A stretch of 64,000 nt of DNA. Origin: Heliopora coerulea (lineage: Eukaryota; Cnidaria; Anthozoa; Scleralcyonacea; Helioporidae). The DNA lies in NCBI GenBank assembly GCA_030142905.1, contig JASJOG010000144.1, forward strand, positions 310,001 to 374,000. The letters run 5' to 3'. The first letter of the stretch is position 1, and each line of letters starts with the position of its first letter. Below are positions 28,415-40,800 of the stretch, one piece after another. Position numbers and translations under genes: made by a program. The notes under the pieces were generated by a model. The model worked only from the letters and a program-made list of their open reading frames with translations, did no database searches and was not told the DNA's origin.

Positions 28415-28735
28415 TTACCAGAAATTCGAATATTCTCGCGTGGACAATGCGTGTTCGTCACGAAGGTACTGCATGTGTTTGAAGTGAACGGCAATGGCGG
28501 ATGACACCTCGAAGGACGTGTGAACACAAAGCAGAATGTAGATAATTCGAATTAGAGCGTTACATAAGTCACTGAAACCACGTTGCGTAATGGTATTACC
28601 AAGGTAGAAGCGAGTGGGGGTGATTGAAATGGGAAAGTTTTTAAAGTAACACATGACAGGAGCAGATATTTTTTGTAAGAAATCCGTCCTCGAGTTTACC
28701 TGAAAGAGTGGTTTCATCGATTTTAATTTGGCCAT
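28415..28735 (-). CDS. Small hypothetical membrane protein ORF, divergent from XPC (unit B)
   Basis: Unit B version of the ORF at 9421-9660, here 106 codons from MAKLKSMKPLF to SNFW. The upstream ATG overlaps a reversed CCAAT box (CCAATGG), and a possible splice donor GTAAAC follows 12 codons in. The true protein may therefore start at the internal Met used in unit A, or be spliced. It has one hydrophobic segment and is about 100 bp from the XPC start codon. Function unknown. Confidence 0.38.
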   Translation of the reverse strand: MAKLKSMKPLFQVNSRTDFLQKISAPVMCYFKNFPISITPTRFYLGNTITQRGFSDLCNALIRIIYILLCVHTSFEVSSAIAVHFKHMQYLRDEHALSTREYSNFW

Positions 28736-28759
28736 TGGTTTTTGTTACCTTTGGTTCTG

Positions 28760-28834
28760 TTGAACACGTGCGCCAACACCGACATCTCCACGTGCAAATA
28801 TCTTGCATTCGTAAGGAGTGTGTCTCAAAACGAT
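28760..28834 (+). promoter_or_regulatory. Putative XPC promoter with paired E-boxes, unit B
   Basis: CACGTG at 28765-28770 and 28789-28794, the same 24-bp spacing as in unit A, although neighbouring bases differ (GTGAACTAAC in A, GTGCGCCAAC in B). It lies just upstream of the ATG at 28835, which begins the complete XPC model. Confidence 0.48.
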
Positions 28835-31800
28835 ATGGGGAAAAGAGTTAAAGGCCATGGTAGCAAAGCACAAGAAACATCAGGAAAGGATATTGTGAAA
28901 GCGCAAGGAGCAAGGGAAGTTAATGTAATTCAGAATGACTCCGCCGCGAAAGTTAACAGATGTAAGCTAAATGAATTTATAACATTTCAATGAATTTATA
29001 ACATGACAATTTTCATAAACTGTTCAATGCGTATATTGATATTACATTTAATAACTTGCAATTAAGACACCTTCGTAATCTTAAGTAGCAATTGCAAAGT
29101 GTGTTTGAAACTTCAGCATAATGAGGAAAACTAAATTAATTGCGCTGTTCCACTTAAGTTTAACTATATGTAATTGTGCAGGGGCAACCTTCAAGTATTG
29201 CTTTAGATGTGCATAATAAATCCGTCAAAATTCCTTTGCATGTGCATCAATTGTTTGGAATACGTCGGGGATTTTGTTTGCTTTTAACAATGTCCTTGAG
29301 CGGTTTACATCATTTCCGCACAGGGAAAGTTGCACTGTTCAGGCAATTTCTCCCTCATGGAATCTGGAGCAAATTCTCCCTTTTCCATGCATTTTTTTGA
29401 CAAGTCTGGCAAAATTTAATGCACATTTTGAATAATTTGACTAACTAGTAGTGACATTTTGGACAGTTTGTTTACTAATCTCAGCAATTTTTTGAGGTTC
29501 CATAGTACTTATCAGTGTTAAATGAAGCCAAAACCCAACTTTCTCTGTGCCTTTTGGAAATTTTTTTAATCTGGCTTTATTTTATTAAATTCTTTGTAAG
29601 TTAATGTTTCACCAAAATTTATAGAACCTCAAGAGGTATATTCTGCAAGAACTTGTATCTTTATGGGAGTTACAGATATTAAATGGAATCATCAACTTTA
29701 AAGCTAACTTGTGCTTATGAAAAGTCCTGAGCGACATTGCAGTGTTTTTGGTTTTCAAGAGAACAGTTACCTATCTTTACTATCTCATTGCTTAAATGAT
29801 GTATGGCAAAGCTGCATTAGTTGCATGATAATGATTCACCTGGATAGTTGAATTAAGCTATGCCTGATTAAGATGAGTACACTGTTTACACCAGCAAAAA
29901 TTGGATGCATCTTAACCCACATTAAGGCCGGACCTGGGTGAAACACAAGACCAACCAGGGTTTACAGGACATCACTAGTAGAAGCACATTACCCTGGCTA
30001 AGCCTGGATTTTGAGGGTACCCTTGTCAATTAAGATTGCAAACTTATTCTGAGGAGGAGCCTGGGTTAATGCATTTACTGTAGTAAAACAAGCCTGCAAC
30101 TGTGAAACAGATTTGAGGTGAACAACATGAGAGTGACTACATTTTTATATGAGATTTACCTACTCATTTTGCATTGGAATTTCACAATTCAGGCACTCGT
30201 AGCATGTCAGCTGCAGCAGCTAAATCCGTTTCCAAAAGTAGAGATATTTTGAAAGATGTCAACACAGCAGATGTCATTGAAAAGGATACTCCTAAAGTGC
30301 CAGTACATGTTAAATTAAACAAAACCAAAAAGAGAAAGGAGAAGTTTGAAGACTGTCAAAGTAGAAAAAAGCAAAAAAAAGACATTGTACCAGCTGCAAA
30401 TTGTACTCCTGGAAAAGGTTCAGATTTTCTGTCATCAAATAAAGTTGTTAAAGATGGATCACAAGCAGCAGCAGATTTAGAACTGAAAACCATGTCTGGT
30501 AAGTTTTCAAAAGTAAATTGCTCTTAAAACTTTTTATTGTATATAAGGCATTACATATTTGCAATTCTAAAAGTAATTGCCACAGTTACAGTGTGCCATT
30601 ATTTAAAAATTTCAACCTGTTTGACTATTGTATTGCAATTTTAGCAGTAGAATTTTACATTAATGCTGACTTATCAGGTGCAATATTACCTCAGAAGATC
30701 ATGGCTAAGCTTTCTTTCATTCTTTGCTTACTTTTATCCATTTTTTTACATTAATTAACCCTTCAGGCTTGCAGACCTTGAAAAAAGAACAAAAATTAAG
30801 TGATGAGCTCTCAAATTCCAAAGAAAAAGATGCTTCAACCAAAAAACCTGAAAGAAATAATTTTATGAGTCCAGGGAAATCCAAAGTAAATAAACTAAAA
30901 CAGAAGATATCAAAGCTTAACAAACCTGAGGACAAAGAGGCTGCCCTGGAGAAGAAAAAATCTCCTCTGAAAAGAAAACAACATGATGGGAAGTCCTCAA
31001 ATACATGTACTGAGTTATCAATTAAACAGCTGGTGCTGAAGAATAAGGATGATTGCAAAGATGTTAAAAAGAATGGTAAGTGTGATGATACTTTCCCAAA
31101 TGATTATATGGCAAACACCAACCCTGAATAGAATCATCTTGCATTAACTTGGATAAAATTCTTAAGTTGACCCCAGCCTCTTAGCCATTTCACCCAGGAT
31201 TTAAAAGGGACACTTTATCTATGGCATATCAAAGTGCATTTGACCAAGTCAAATGCACTCTCTTCAAATCAAAGACACTTGAATGAGCATGTATAGGGGA
31301 AAGTACTGTTGAGGATTGTTGACAAACCATTGTGCAGGGACAGTGGCGTGTTAGGAGTTTACTTTAATTAATTTAACATGTGACAGTACACAAGCTTTCT
31401 TAAGGGAAGGCATATCAGGCCACTCCTCTGATGCTGCTGGGGGGTGGGTGGGGATATTGATGGGTTAACCAAGCTGGTAGCACTAACCCATTAAGGGGCA
31501 ATACCCCTTCACTGGAGCATGAAATGGTGTTAGCAAGGATGAAATTCTGAGGTGTGCCCTTAAATCTCAGGTAGAAATGGGTTATTGAGGTCATTTTTAA
31601 TCCTTCCTGCTAACATTGGCCTCAGCTCGACCATTTTCTTGGCAAAGTGAAGTGGTCTTGTATTAGCCTGAATAAAATAATGAAAGGCATTCTCAGGTAA
31701 AACTGACAGATTGATCTACAGTACATTTAAAATATAACTTTTCCCCTACTTATTTTCTTACTAATCTATTACTATACAGCTAAACTAAATATGTAAAAAT

Positions 31801-34800
31801 CTAAAATTATTTTACAATAGTTGTTCATTTCTCCCGTGACTTGAAATGTTCATTTGTTTTCATTGCTATTTCTGTATTGCTTTCTAATCAATGTTTAAAA
31901 GATTGAAGTCTGTGGGAGTTTGTATTTATCAATAATTTCAAATGCCACACTATTCCAGGACACAGCTCTGCAATATAAAAAGCTTGATTTTAAAAAGTTT
32001 GCATTTGGTTTATTTTGGGCCAACTTGATCCTGAATATTGTTATTAACTCTTTTGCTGTGTAAGCTCTCCCTTTTGATGAGTAAAATTGCTGACATAAGT
32101 CAGAGTAAAACAGTAGAGGTCTTATGCTGCCAGGAAAGACATAGTGGCTTGTTCCAGCCCAGAACAGGATTTTGCCAGTTGTCCATAAGGACTGTTTCAC
32201 TCCTGTATGAACAGAATATCAAGGTCAGGAATTGGATCTTTTATTGTGATCCATGCATATTTCATTGTATGGCAAATCAGGCCACATGGAAATGGAAGAA
32301 TTTGATGTCAAACATAAATCCTGTTTAAGTTTTAGTGGCAAATTCGTTTGAGATGGAACGATTGCAATTTCGTGTGAAGGAATAGTTGAAAGGCTAGTTG
32401 TGAATGTTTCATCAGAAGTTCTAAACATGAGAAAAAATAACCAGGGGGGCAAAGCCCTAGGTATTTGTTGTTTTTGAAGTGTTTAGGGCCCACTGATGAA
32501 ACACAGTAATAAATGAGTGTTTAAACTAGCTTCTCAAACGTGTATTCCAGTTGTTTTATTACATATTTATAAATTTCATTGCTTTGAGTATAAATAATGT
32601 AAATAGCCAGTTCCCCTTACTATGTCATCTGAATACAACTGCCAGAACACTTCGCGTTTTTTCATTTTCATGCAAACATTGAATTCTGAAAGTGAATGGA
32701 AAGACAATTGCTCTGATTAACATTACAAACAAGATTTTGAAAAGCATTCTGGTAGTTGTATTCAGCAGATGTATAAGGGGAATTAGCCATTAAGAAATGT
32801 GATCCAGATGACTAGTGAATTTCCTACAGGTTTTCATTGGCTATCAAAATGCATATGATGTGCTTACTTTCATGGATTGGCTACGATGATTTATTAACTG
32901 TTAATGAGTTTGAGAATATTGCACCAAACTATCCAGAACAAGTGAGAACAGGATATTTTTTGCCGATTGGAAAATGTTATAGTATGATAACGGTATGAGT
33001 TTGTTCAATATGATCATAACCTCAGCCAATCTTACTGTGGTACTTTAAGTACTGTTCCACTATTCAACTTTGTCTTACAGAAGTGTCTCGCAATTTTTCT
33101 TCTACTTTTCCCGACAATTGAGGTAATGCTGCAACAAATTTTTGAGGCGTTGCACAGTGTAACATCCCCCGTGCGACTTGTCTCGAAAGGGAATTGTGTT
33201 CAGCCAATGAAAATGAATGATCGGTTTAGACTTCGTCCTTTCGGTCCCAGCTGCGCAACAAGTTGGATAGACCATTGCATGGTGCAACATCATTTGTCAT
33301 GCAACCGCAATGCAACGGATTCAGCTGTTGCAAGACAAATTGCATAGTGTAGACGTGCCTTTAGTTCTCTATTTTGCGTAGTATTTGAATTTATAAAGCA
33401 ATGTTAGCTTTGACCGGCCCAGTGATCAATCGTGCGTCATTTTGCATATGCAACGACCATAGAAAGTATAAAGGTAGCCGTAGAAGGTACGAGTTCAAAT
33501 CCCGCTCGAATAAACTACAATTTAGGCGGGTATTCGTAGTACAGGGTAATCACGAAATGTTCTTTACAATACATGAACGATTTTTACCGTTATTTTTTAA
33601 TAGATAATTACTGAGGCACGCAGCATTATACCCAATAACACTGTGCGCGGAAGTAATTATGTGTTATAATTACTGACCCTTTCCAAAACCCATTATGTTT
33701 TCTCCGCATTGCATCAGCGAATTCAGCGAGCAAAATTAAACTCGACTTCCATAATTTGCACTCTGCATTCACTGGTAAAATGCAGAGTGAAAACAATAGG
33801 TTTTCATGCGGATCAGTAATTATAATAGTGTTTTGCAATTACAGAGTTGATGGAAAACATTTTTGATGTCATTGGCAAGTTAAGCTTAGTTTGCATGCTG
33901 CGAAGATTCGAATTGCTGTTTTCTTATCGTCTTGGATAATATGAAAGTTCAGCTGTTTCATACATTTCTGAAAGGAAATTCCAGGACCATCAACGTGTAT
34001 GGCTGAACCTCTTCAGTTTTGGTGTTAGTGCAGTTTTTGTTCTGAATCCTTCATTACTTATGGTTAATGCTTCATACAAATTTATGCTGAACTTGAATTC
34101 AGTATCTGCAACAAAATCTCGAGAGTAAAGAATCATTTCCCCAAGTCTTTCTTACCAGCTCGTGAAAGGCAATGTACAGTTTTTGACAGTATATTCTTCT
34201 GGGGAATTTCTCGTTCGAACTTGAAAAACCTTGAGGAGGACTGGCGAAAAGTAACACTCAGTTACCATAAGGATGATGGCGTGAGCCAACATGTGAAGTT
34301 TCCAGTTTTCCAACCAGACTCTTTGAATTGGAATATCAAACCAATGAATTTGAACAGATATGGAAAGGAAGTTGAAAACAAAATCGATACCTAAGCCAAT
34401 GAACACCCTGATCAAGGACTCCTTTAGAACGGCCCAGTGTGAGTTCTCAAAACTGGTTGTCAGGTACAGCACAAGGTATGCGTGACTCAATATTAAAGCA
34501 GTGTCCTCGAAAAGCATGTCTTGGATTTGAAGGTCTGTTTTCAACCGTCGGTGATGAGGTGTGTCATGTGGTGTTGGTTCGTGCCTTCCAGACTGGGGCA
34601 TATTTCTCAGGCGCGCGATGAGATATGCCCACATTCTTACGAGGAATTTTTGCACTGTTTTTCCGACGAAATTGAGAAGACCATGGAGCAGGGAAAGTGC
34701 GATGAATATTACTCTGCTGTTTAAATCAGCTTGCATCGTACGGTACAAAATGATGCTAACTCCGTGTGAGAAGTAAGCAAGGAGAAAGTTACGATCTGGC

Positions 34801-37800
34801 GGTACCACCTCCGGAGTATAACTCAAGATGGAGTGTTTACTAAAAGCGGTTGGTGCCAGCGTCAACAGCGGGGTGACGGCGGCAAGCATGACCTTTATTA
34901 AGTCGTTACTTGTCTCGGTAAACGCCTGAACGATTTTGTACCTGAAAATCATACTGCAGACAAAGCCAAAAATAAAGTGGTTTGTGATTCTGATCATAAT
35001 TTCAACGCTAGAGGGAATCGCGGAAGCACAAACAATGCGAATCTTTTGTGCGAGAAGAACGCCATTGTAGATGATGCCAAAAATAAAGAGAACATTACCT
35101 GGGTATCTGTAGAAGAGTTTTGTTCTGAACACGCCGGTAAAGAGTAGGCATATTTTGTAGATTGCAACTAATACTCCAACAGTTAAACCCACGTACAATA
35201 TTGAGATGTAATTTGATCTGAATTCACTCCACCTAAATAACAACAAGATTGTGACTGGAAACCAGAGGTTAAGGATTATTGCTTCAATAACTTCTCCAAA
35301 TAGTTTCCATCCCAGAATTGGAAACGGTAAAGTACCGTAGCGGTGGTTCCATTCGAAGCATAAGTTGCTTGTGTTTAAGTCAAGACAAAGCATAACGATC
35401 CCGAATCCTCCTAATGCTAACGCAACAACCATTATTGTGAAACTTGCTTCCAAACTTTTCTTCAAAGACTGGTACATACCAGGTGATCGGTTACTTGGTG
35501 ACGTGGACCCGTCAACTTGTTTGGATTCTCTGTGAGCTATTGTGCTGCTTGGCGCGTTTGCATTCTGAGAATCTTCAGACGTTGAACCAGCTTCTGTCTG
35601 TTGTTTCTGGCGGAGTTGTCGAGTTATCTCAGTTTCCTGCAAGAGCCAGGTTGGATTTCCTCGCTTGTTCGCTATGCAGTGACCTGTTTGTGGTGAAACG
35701 ATGGACCCATTATTCTTTCCGTATCCTCTGTTGGTCAGTTTTTCCTTTGGCGCGTTACTTTCCAGAGAGTCTTCAGAAGTTGAGCTGCTGTCTCCTTGGT
35801 GACTGTGGCTGAGTGGTTGAGGGGAGTTGGTGTCCCCTGAGAGCTGGGCTTCGTTACTGTGTTCTTTTAATTTGCAGCGATGAGCCTGTGGTAAGTGAGA
35901 TGGCCCTGTTTCGTCTTGGATTTGGGGTTCATTACCTTGTCCGTTTGCTGTGTAGTGATCTGCCGGTGATGAATGAGGGGATCCATCAGCTTGTTCGTAT
36001 TTTATTTGAATGAATTCCTCACTTGGCGAGTCAGTCTTTTGAGATTCTTCAGACGTTGAGCCAGGTGTTTGGTCGCTGTCGATGAATTGTTGAGGGGGCT
36101 CTGAGTCTTGTGCTAGCTGGACTCGGTCACCGAGTTCGTTTATCGTGTACTGATACACTTGTGGTAAGTAAGGAGTTTCTGCAAGGCCTTCGTCCTCTCT
36201 TTGAGAGTTTTCGCCCAATAACGGTTCACTTTGTTGAGATGTTCTAGATGAGCCATGGTATCTTTCGTGAGACTTGTCGTATGCTTCTGATAACCCAGAT
36301 ATCAGATGAGTCAAGACTGATACAATTACACCGACTATAAATTCGAAGATCATTTTTGAGGCGTATTTCAACCCGTGAAGCTGGAGTTCGACTTTCGAGC
36401 GTATCGTAGTTGAGCTTGAAATCTGCTGAAGTTGTTAAATTTTCTTTTAAATGACGTACACCAAAATAGGTATGACGACATATCGAAAATCAATTACTTA
36501 TTTTATGACACACTATTACATTTAAACGATCATTTGTTTGCCTGATTTTTTTGAGAAATAATCTTTCTGAAATAGTAGTACTTGAACAACATCTGCACGA
36601 GGTTGATGACATTCAAGTGATGTAACTTAAGTCAGCAGCGTAAACAATTACATCAGCCGAGCCGTTTCTAGCTGAGGTATGTGAATGGCTACCCACTCAT
36701 GCAGTAATTTTGTGCTTATGAGAGGTTGAAATTATGACATATGATACATCAACATTTGTTTAAGCTCCAGCTTATGTATCTTAAGTGTTTGTTGACAAAA
36801 TCAATGACAGTACTGTAAATGTCTTCTCAAACCATCATTTACATGCATTAATATTGAATTTCCTAGACTTGGTGAGTTCTCATTAGTTGTAGTGTGCAAC
36901 GTTAGAGCATGTTATATGAAAGCGACGATAAGCGGTGCTTTTAAATCCATGCTGTAATACCGTTAACTCGTTCGTTTCCTACCACGGCACGACTATAGTG
37001 TTTATTAACCAACGTGCTTGATACTTGTGACCTATTTTATGGCTCCTAAAACAACTGTAGTCTCGGCTGGAATTCAATCTTAACCAACAGTATTTCACAC
37101 TCCGCGAGCTGACGTCTTCTGTAAGACGTGAAAATTGTCTGAGTGACATTGTACGGAGAACGACGACGGTGTTGAGAGTACTATGGAAGATAAAAATTAT
37201 TCATTCTTTTATTGTTTCGCATGAAGAATTCGGTTCAAAAGACGTCTTCGTAGAAGTTGACATTGTAGATCTTAAGGTCCGTAGTAGTCTACTCTTGCGA
37301 ACGTGTAGTATGTATGATCGGAAGTCTGGGACTAATCTGTCTACTGCGTGGTTGCTTGCTGTCAACGCATATAATGTAATGCATGTTGATTAATAAGATT
37401 AAGAGAGATAGAAAGGAGAACTTTTGACAGTCGAGAAAAGCGCGTGGCCCTAAGTCTTCGTGAAGCTTTTTCACCAGCAGTAAAGGGATATTCTTACAAA
37501 CCCTAACGTGTAAAATTCGTGTAGCTGCTTAGCATTGCGCGTGTCAACCTGCTACAAACGCCAACTATTTTACCCTTGGTAAGGCCAGACTGGATTTTAC
37601 TAGTCAATAAAGAATAAAGAACATGTGCTTTGTAAACAGTAAGTACCGGTGACAGCAATGGTAAACTTGCACGAGAGCCAATTTTTGGGAATACCCGTTA
37701 TCTAAATTTTTTGGGAATACCCGTTGTCTAAATTTTTTGGGAATACCCGTTATCTAAATTTTTTGGGGACATCCCCATTCCCGGCGGGCAAAAGGATGTC

Positions 37801-40800
37801 GATTCGACGCTATTCCTCGACGTCAACCCGTCGACATATTAACCTATCAGTTACAGATTAATTCAAGTAATGTATAATATAATTGACGCTAATTCAGAAT
37901 ACAATTGGAGAGAGACGGCATCCAAGTCAGAAGCTTGATATTGCTTATAAATGGTCGCAATCGCAACGATAAATTGACTTCGTGTTTGGACCGTAAAGTT
38001 TGTCGACGTTAATGTAACCATAATTAAACGCCGAATCAACATCTTTCGCTGACATATTGGTACAACGTTGACAAAGCGGCGTCGGGTTGATGTCGCGACC
38101 CAATTTCAACCATCGGTCGACGTCGAAACAACGTCGTGTGCCCGCTGGGTTCTCTTCGGCGGAAACCTCGGTGTTGCTTACAAAGTTCACCGAATTCTAC
38201 TCCTTTGATGAGAATTACAGGCAGGTTTCTCGTCTGTCTTTCCGTCTTAACAACGGTAAAATAGATATGTGAATTTAAGACGGGAAATTCATCACCTCGA
38301 CACAGAGTGCTTTCTCATTTTTCGTCGCGAGAGCCACCCGAAGAGTTTCGTTATGCTAGCAAAGATTTGACTGTATAACGTCTGATATGCTTCAAAACAC
38401 CTGTAAAAGTCAAGCTAACAAGAGGACAAGCTGCTGCTGTTTCTTTTTAATTCTCTGTTTCTCTTGTCAGGTAAAGGAAAATCGCCGATGAAAAAAACAT
38501 TAAAAGGAAGAAGTTCCTATCCTACTCCGAAAACTATTCTGGATTCGGAAATTTCTGCAGATGATGGAGACGAGTCGGACATGGAATGGGAGGATGTGGC
38601 TGGTAATTTATCTTACATGTTTTTTTTTTCTGCAGTCCAAGAAGTTTTCTTTTGAAAAGAATGTAGGAGCTCATCTTTTAAATGAGTTAATTATTTCAGT
38701 TAATTATGTTTTATACGATACACGAGAAGGAGTGTTTCGACAGATATCCAAACACCGAGAAGTGAGTTGAAAAACGAGGTGATGGCCGAGTTTTTTAACC
38801 AACTTCAAGGTGTTTGGATATCTGATGAAACATGACTTTGACATCTCAAATGAATCCTTATTTAAAAAGAAAATCAGGTTTTAACTTGTCGAAATTTTAT
38901 GCTAATTAAGATCAGATATCCAAACTGCGTTTTGGTACTGGTTTCCTTCGTGTTTTACTCGTGAAATGTTAGTGAGTTTGTATTTATCTCATCAAATCCT
39001 ATTTTCATGTTTTTCGGCCATTGGTATTTGAAATCCTGGCATAGCAGTGACCAGGTTAAACTGGTGCAGTACTATTTATTTTCAACGATATAATAGTAGT
39101 ATGCTACAGTACAGGCATTGTAAAAGGATGTGTGAAAAGATGAAAGAATGATGAACTGCAGAGAGTGAAGTAAAAAGAAAAAAAACCCCTCAGAAAACTA
39201 ACATACCAAAGAAAGGTCTTTCGTCAAAGATTGGAACGTCAAAAGGACTTCACACGACAGTTTTTTTCTTATTTCCAGTTCATTTCATCCGCCCATTTGC
39301 TTTTTATACATCTATTTATGTACATACAGTTCTACAGTTCCTACATCAGGAGCTCGAATCCCTAACTATTTAGCAACTGGTTCTCAGAAATGCAGATTCT
39401 ATTATTTTTGAAAATTGTATTGTTTGAAGGTGTTTAAAGTGCCCTTCTGACAGCTAGATCCTGCAAATTGGATCTTGTGAGCTACTATAAAATGGCTTGG
39501 GATAGCTGGATTTAACTAACTAGGTCGAGAGAATATCTTTATTATATTGGATCCACCAACTCGATGCCAGTGAACAGGCTCTCCTTGACGTGAAAAGTGT
39601 TCAATAGACCGGAACATTCGGAAAAAGTTCGCCTGACATATTTCTGCGGCACAACACTCGAAATATTTCGAGTGTAATGCGGCATAAATTTGTCAGTGCA
39701 TTTTATTAATTGCAAGAATCACAGTACCTGGAATTAGAGAAAGAAAGGTTGTCGCTGTCAAAAGGAACAACCAGCGAACAGCCGTTTGCTGCTAGGTAAA
39801 AAAATCACGAGAGAATGAGATCCTAGAATCTGGTTTTCTCATTTTTTGGCGAAGCATTAAATTTAAACTTACTCTGTTTTTATTATACTGTATATGCAGC
39901 AGTAATTTTTTTTGTATTACCGAAACTGTGGATGGTAGAATTCTTATTCATGGATAATTTACTGGGGTTTATTGCGTGTTCAGTTGACAAGTTTTTGAGG
40001 CGCACCACTCGATATATTCGGAGTATTGTGCACCAAAAACTTGTTAGTGTATTTTATTCATTGCAAGAGTCACAGTACCTCGAATGAGAGAAAGAAAGGT
40101 GGACGCTGTCAAAATGTGGACAAGCTGACGATTTTTCAATCATAGAATAAACCGAAGGACATGTGCCTTGTGGTGGTAGACCGAAGCATTGCTAAGCAGT
40201 ATGAGTGTGGAAGTTTAGTAAGTTTCGATGTTAGGGTTTTGGATTGGATCTTGTAGCCGTCGCCGAGAATGAGGAAACGTTCTTGGAGGTTGTTCGCTGC
40301 CCAGAAAAAAATAATTACAAGAGAATAAGGTCCTAGAATTACGTTTTCTCGTTTTTTGAGAAAGCATTACATTTGAACTTATTCTAATTTTATCAAAACT
40401 GCTTATGCAGCAGTAACTTTTTCATGTTACTGAAACTGTGGATGGTGGCATTCTTATTCAGGGAAAATTGACCAAGGTTTTTTGCGTGTTTTGGTGGGCC
40501 GGAATATTGGCCTGACAAACTTTTGAGGCACACCACTCGATGTGTGTCGGGTGTTGTTGATCAAATATTTGAAAGTGCATTTTAATCATTTACAAGAGTC
40601 ACAGGACCTCGAATGAGAGGTGGAAAGATGGTCGCTGTCATAAAGAGGAGAATCACACGAATTTTTCAATGTCATGGAATACACCGAAAGACATTTGCCT
40701 TGCGGTGGTAGACCGAAGCAACGCCAAACAGTATCACAGTGGAGTTTTCGTTAGTTTCAGTGTGAGCGTTTTGGATAGGATTCCGAAGACGTCGCTGAGA

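Larger units (their letters stand above)
27882..28834. other. Intergenic interval, unit B
   Basis: Counterpart of 8889-9839: an AAAC-type simple repeat near 28190-28250, the minus-strand ORF 28415-28735 and the paired E-boxes. Nothing else supported. Confidence 0.55.
22443..39976 (+). repeat. Segmental duplication, unit B
   Basis: Second tandem copy of unit A. Differences are scattered substitutions plus indels. B has the palindromic Penelope pair (22953-24395), a linker of about 195 codons in the membrane-protein gene, a 32-bp motif present three times near 37685-37770 (once in A), and about 240 bp near 37305-37555 missing from A. B lacks the four insertions listed for A. The right edge falls inside a tandem array of diverged 350-530 bp units that continues to about 41300. 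Confidence 0.93.
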
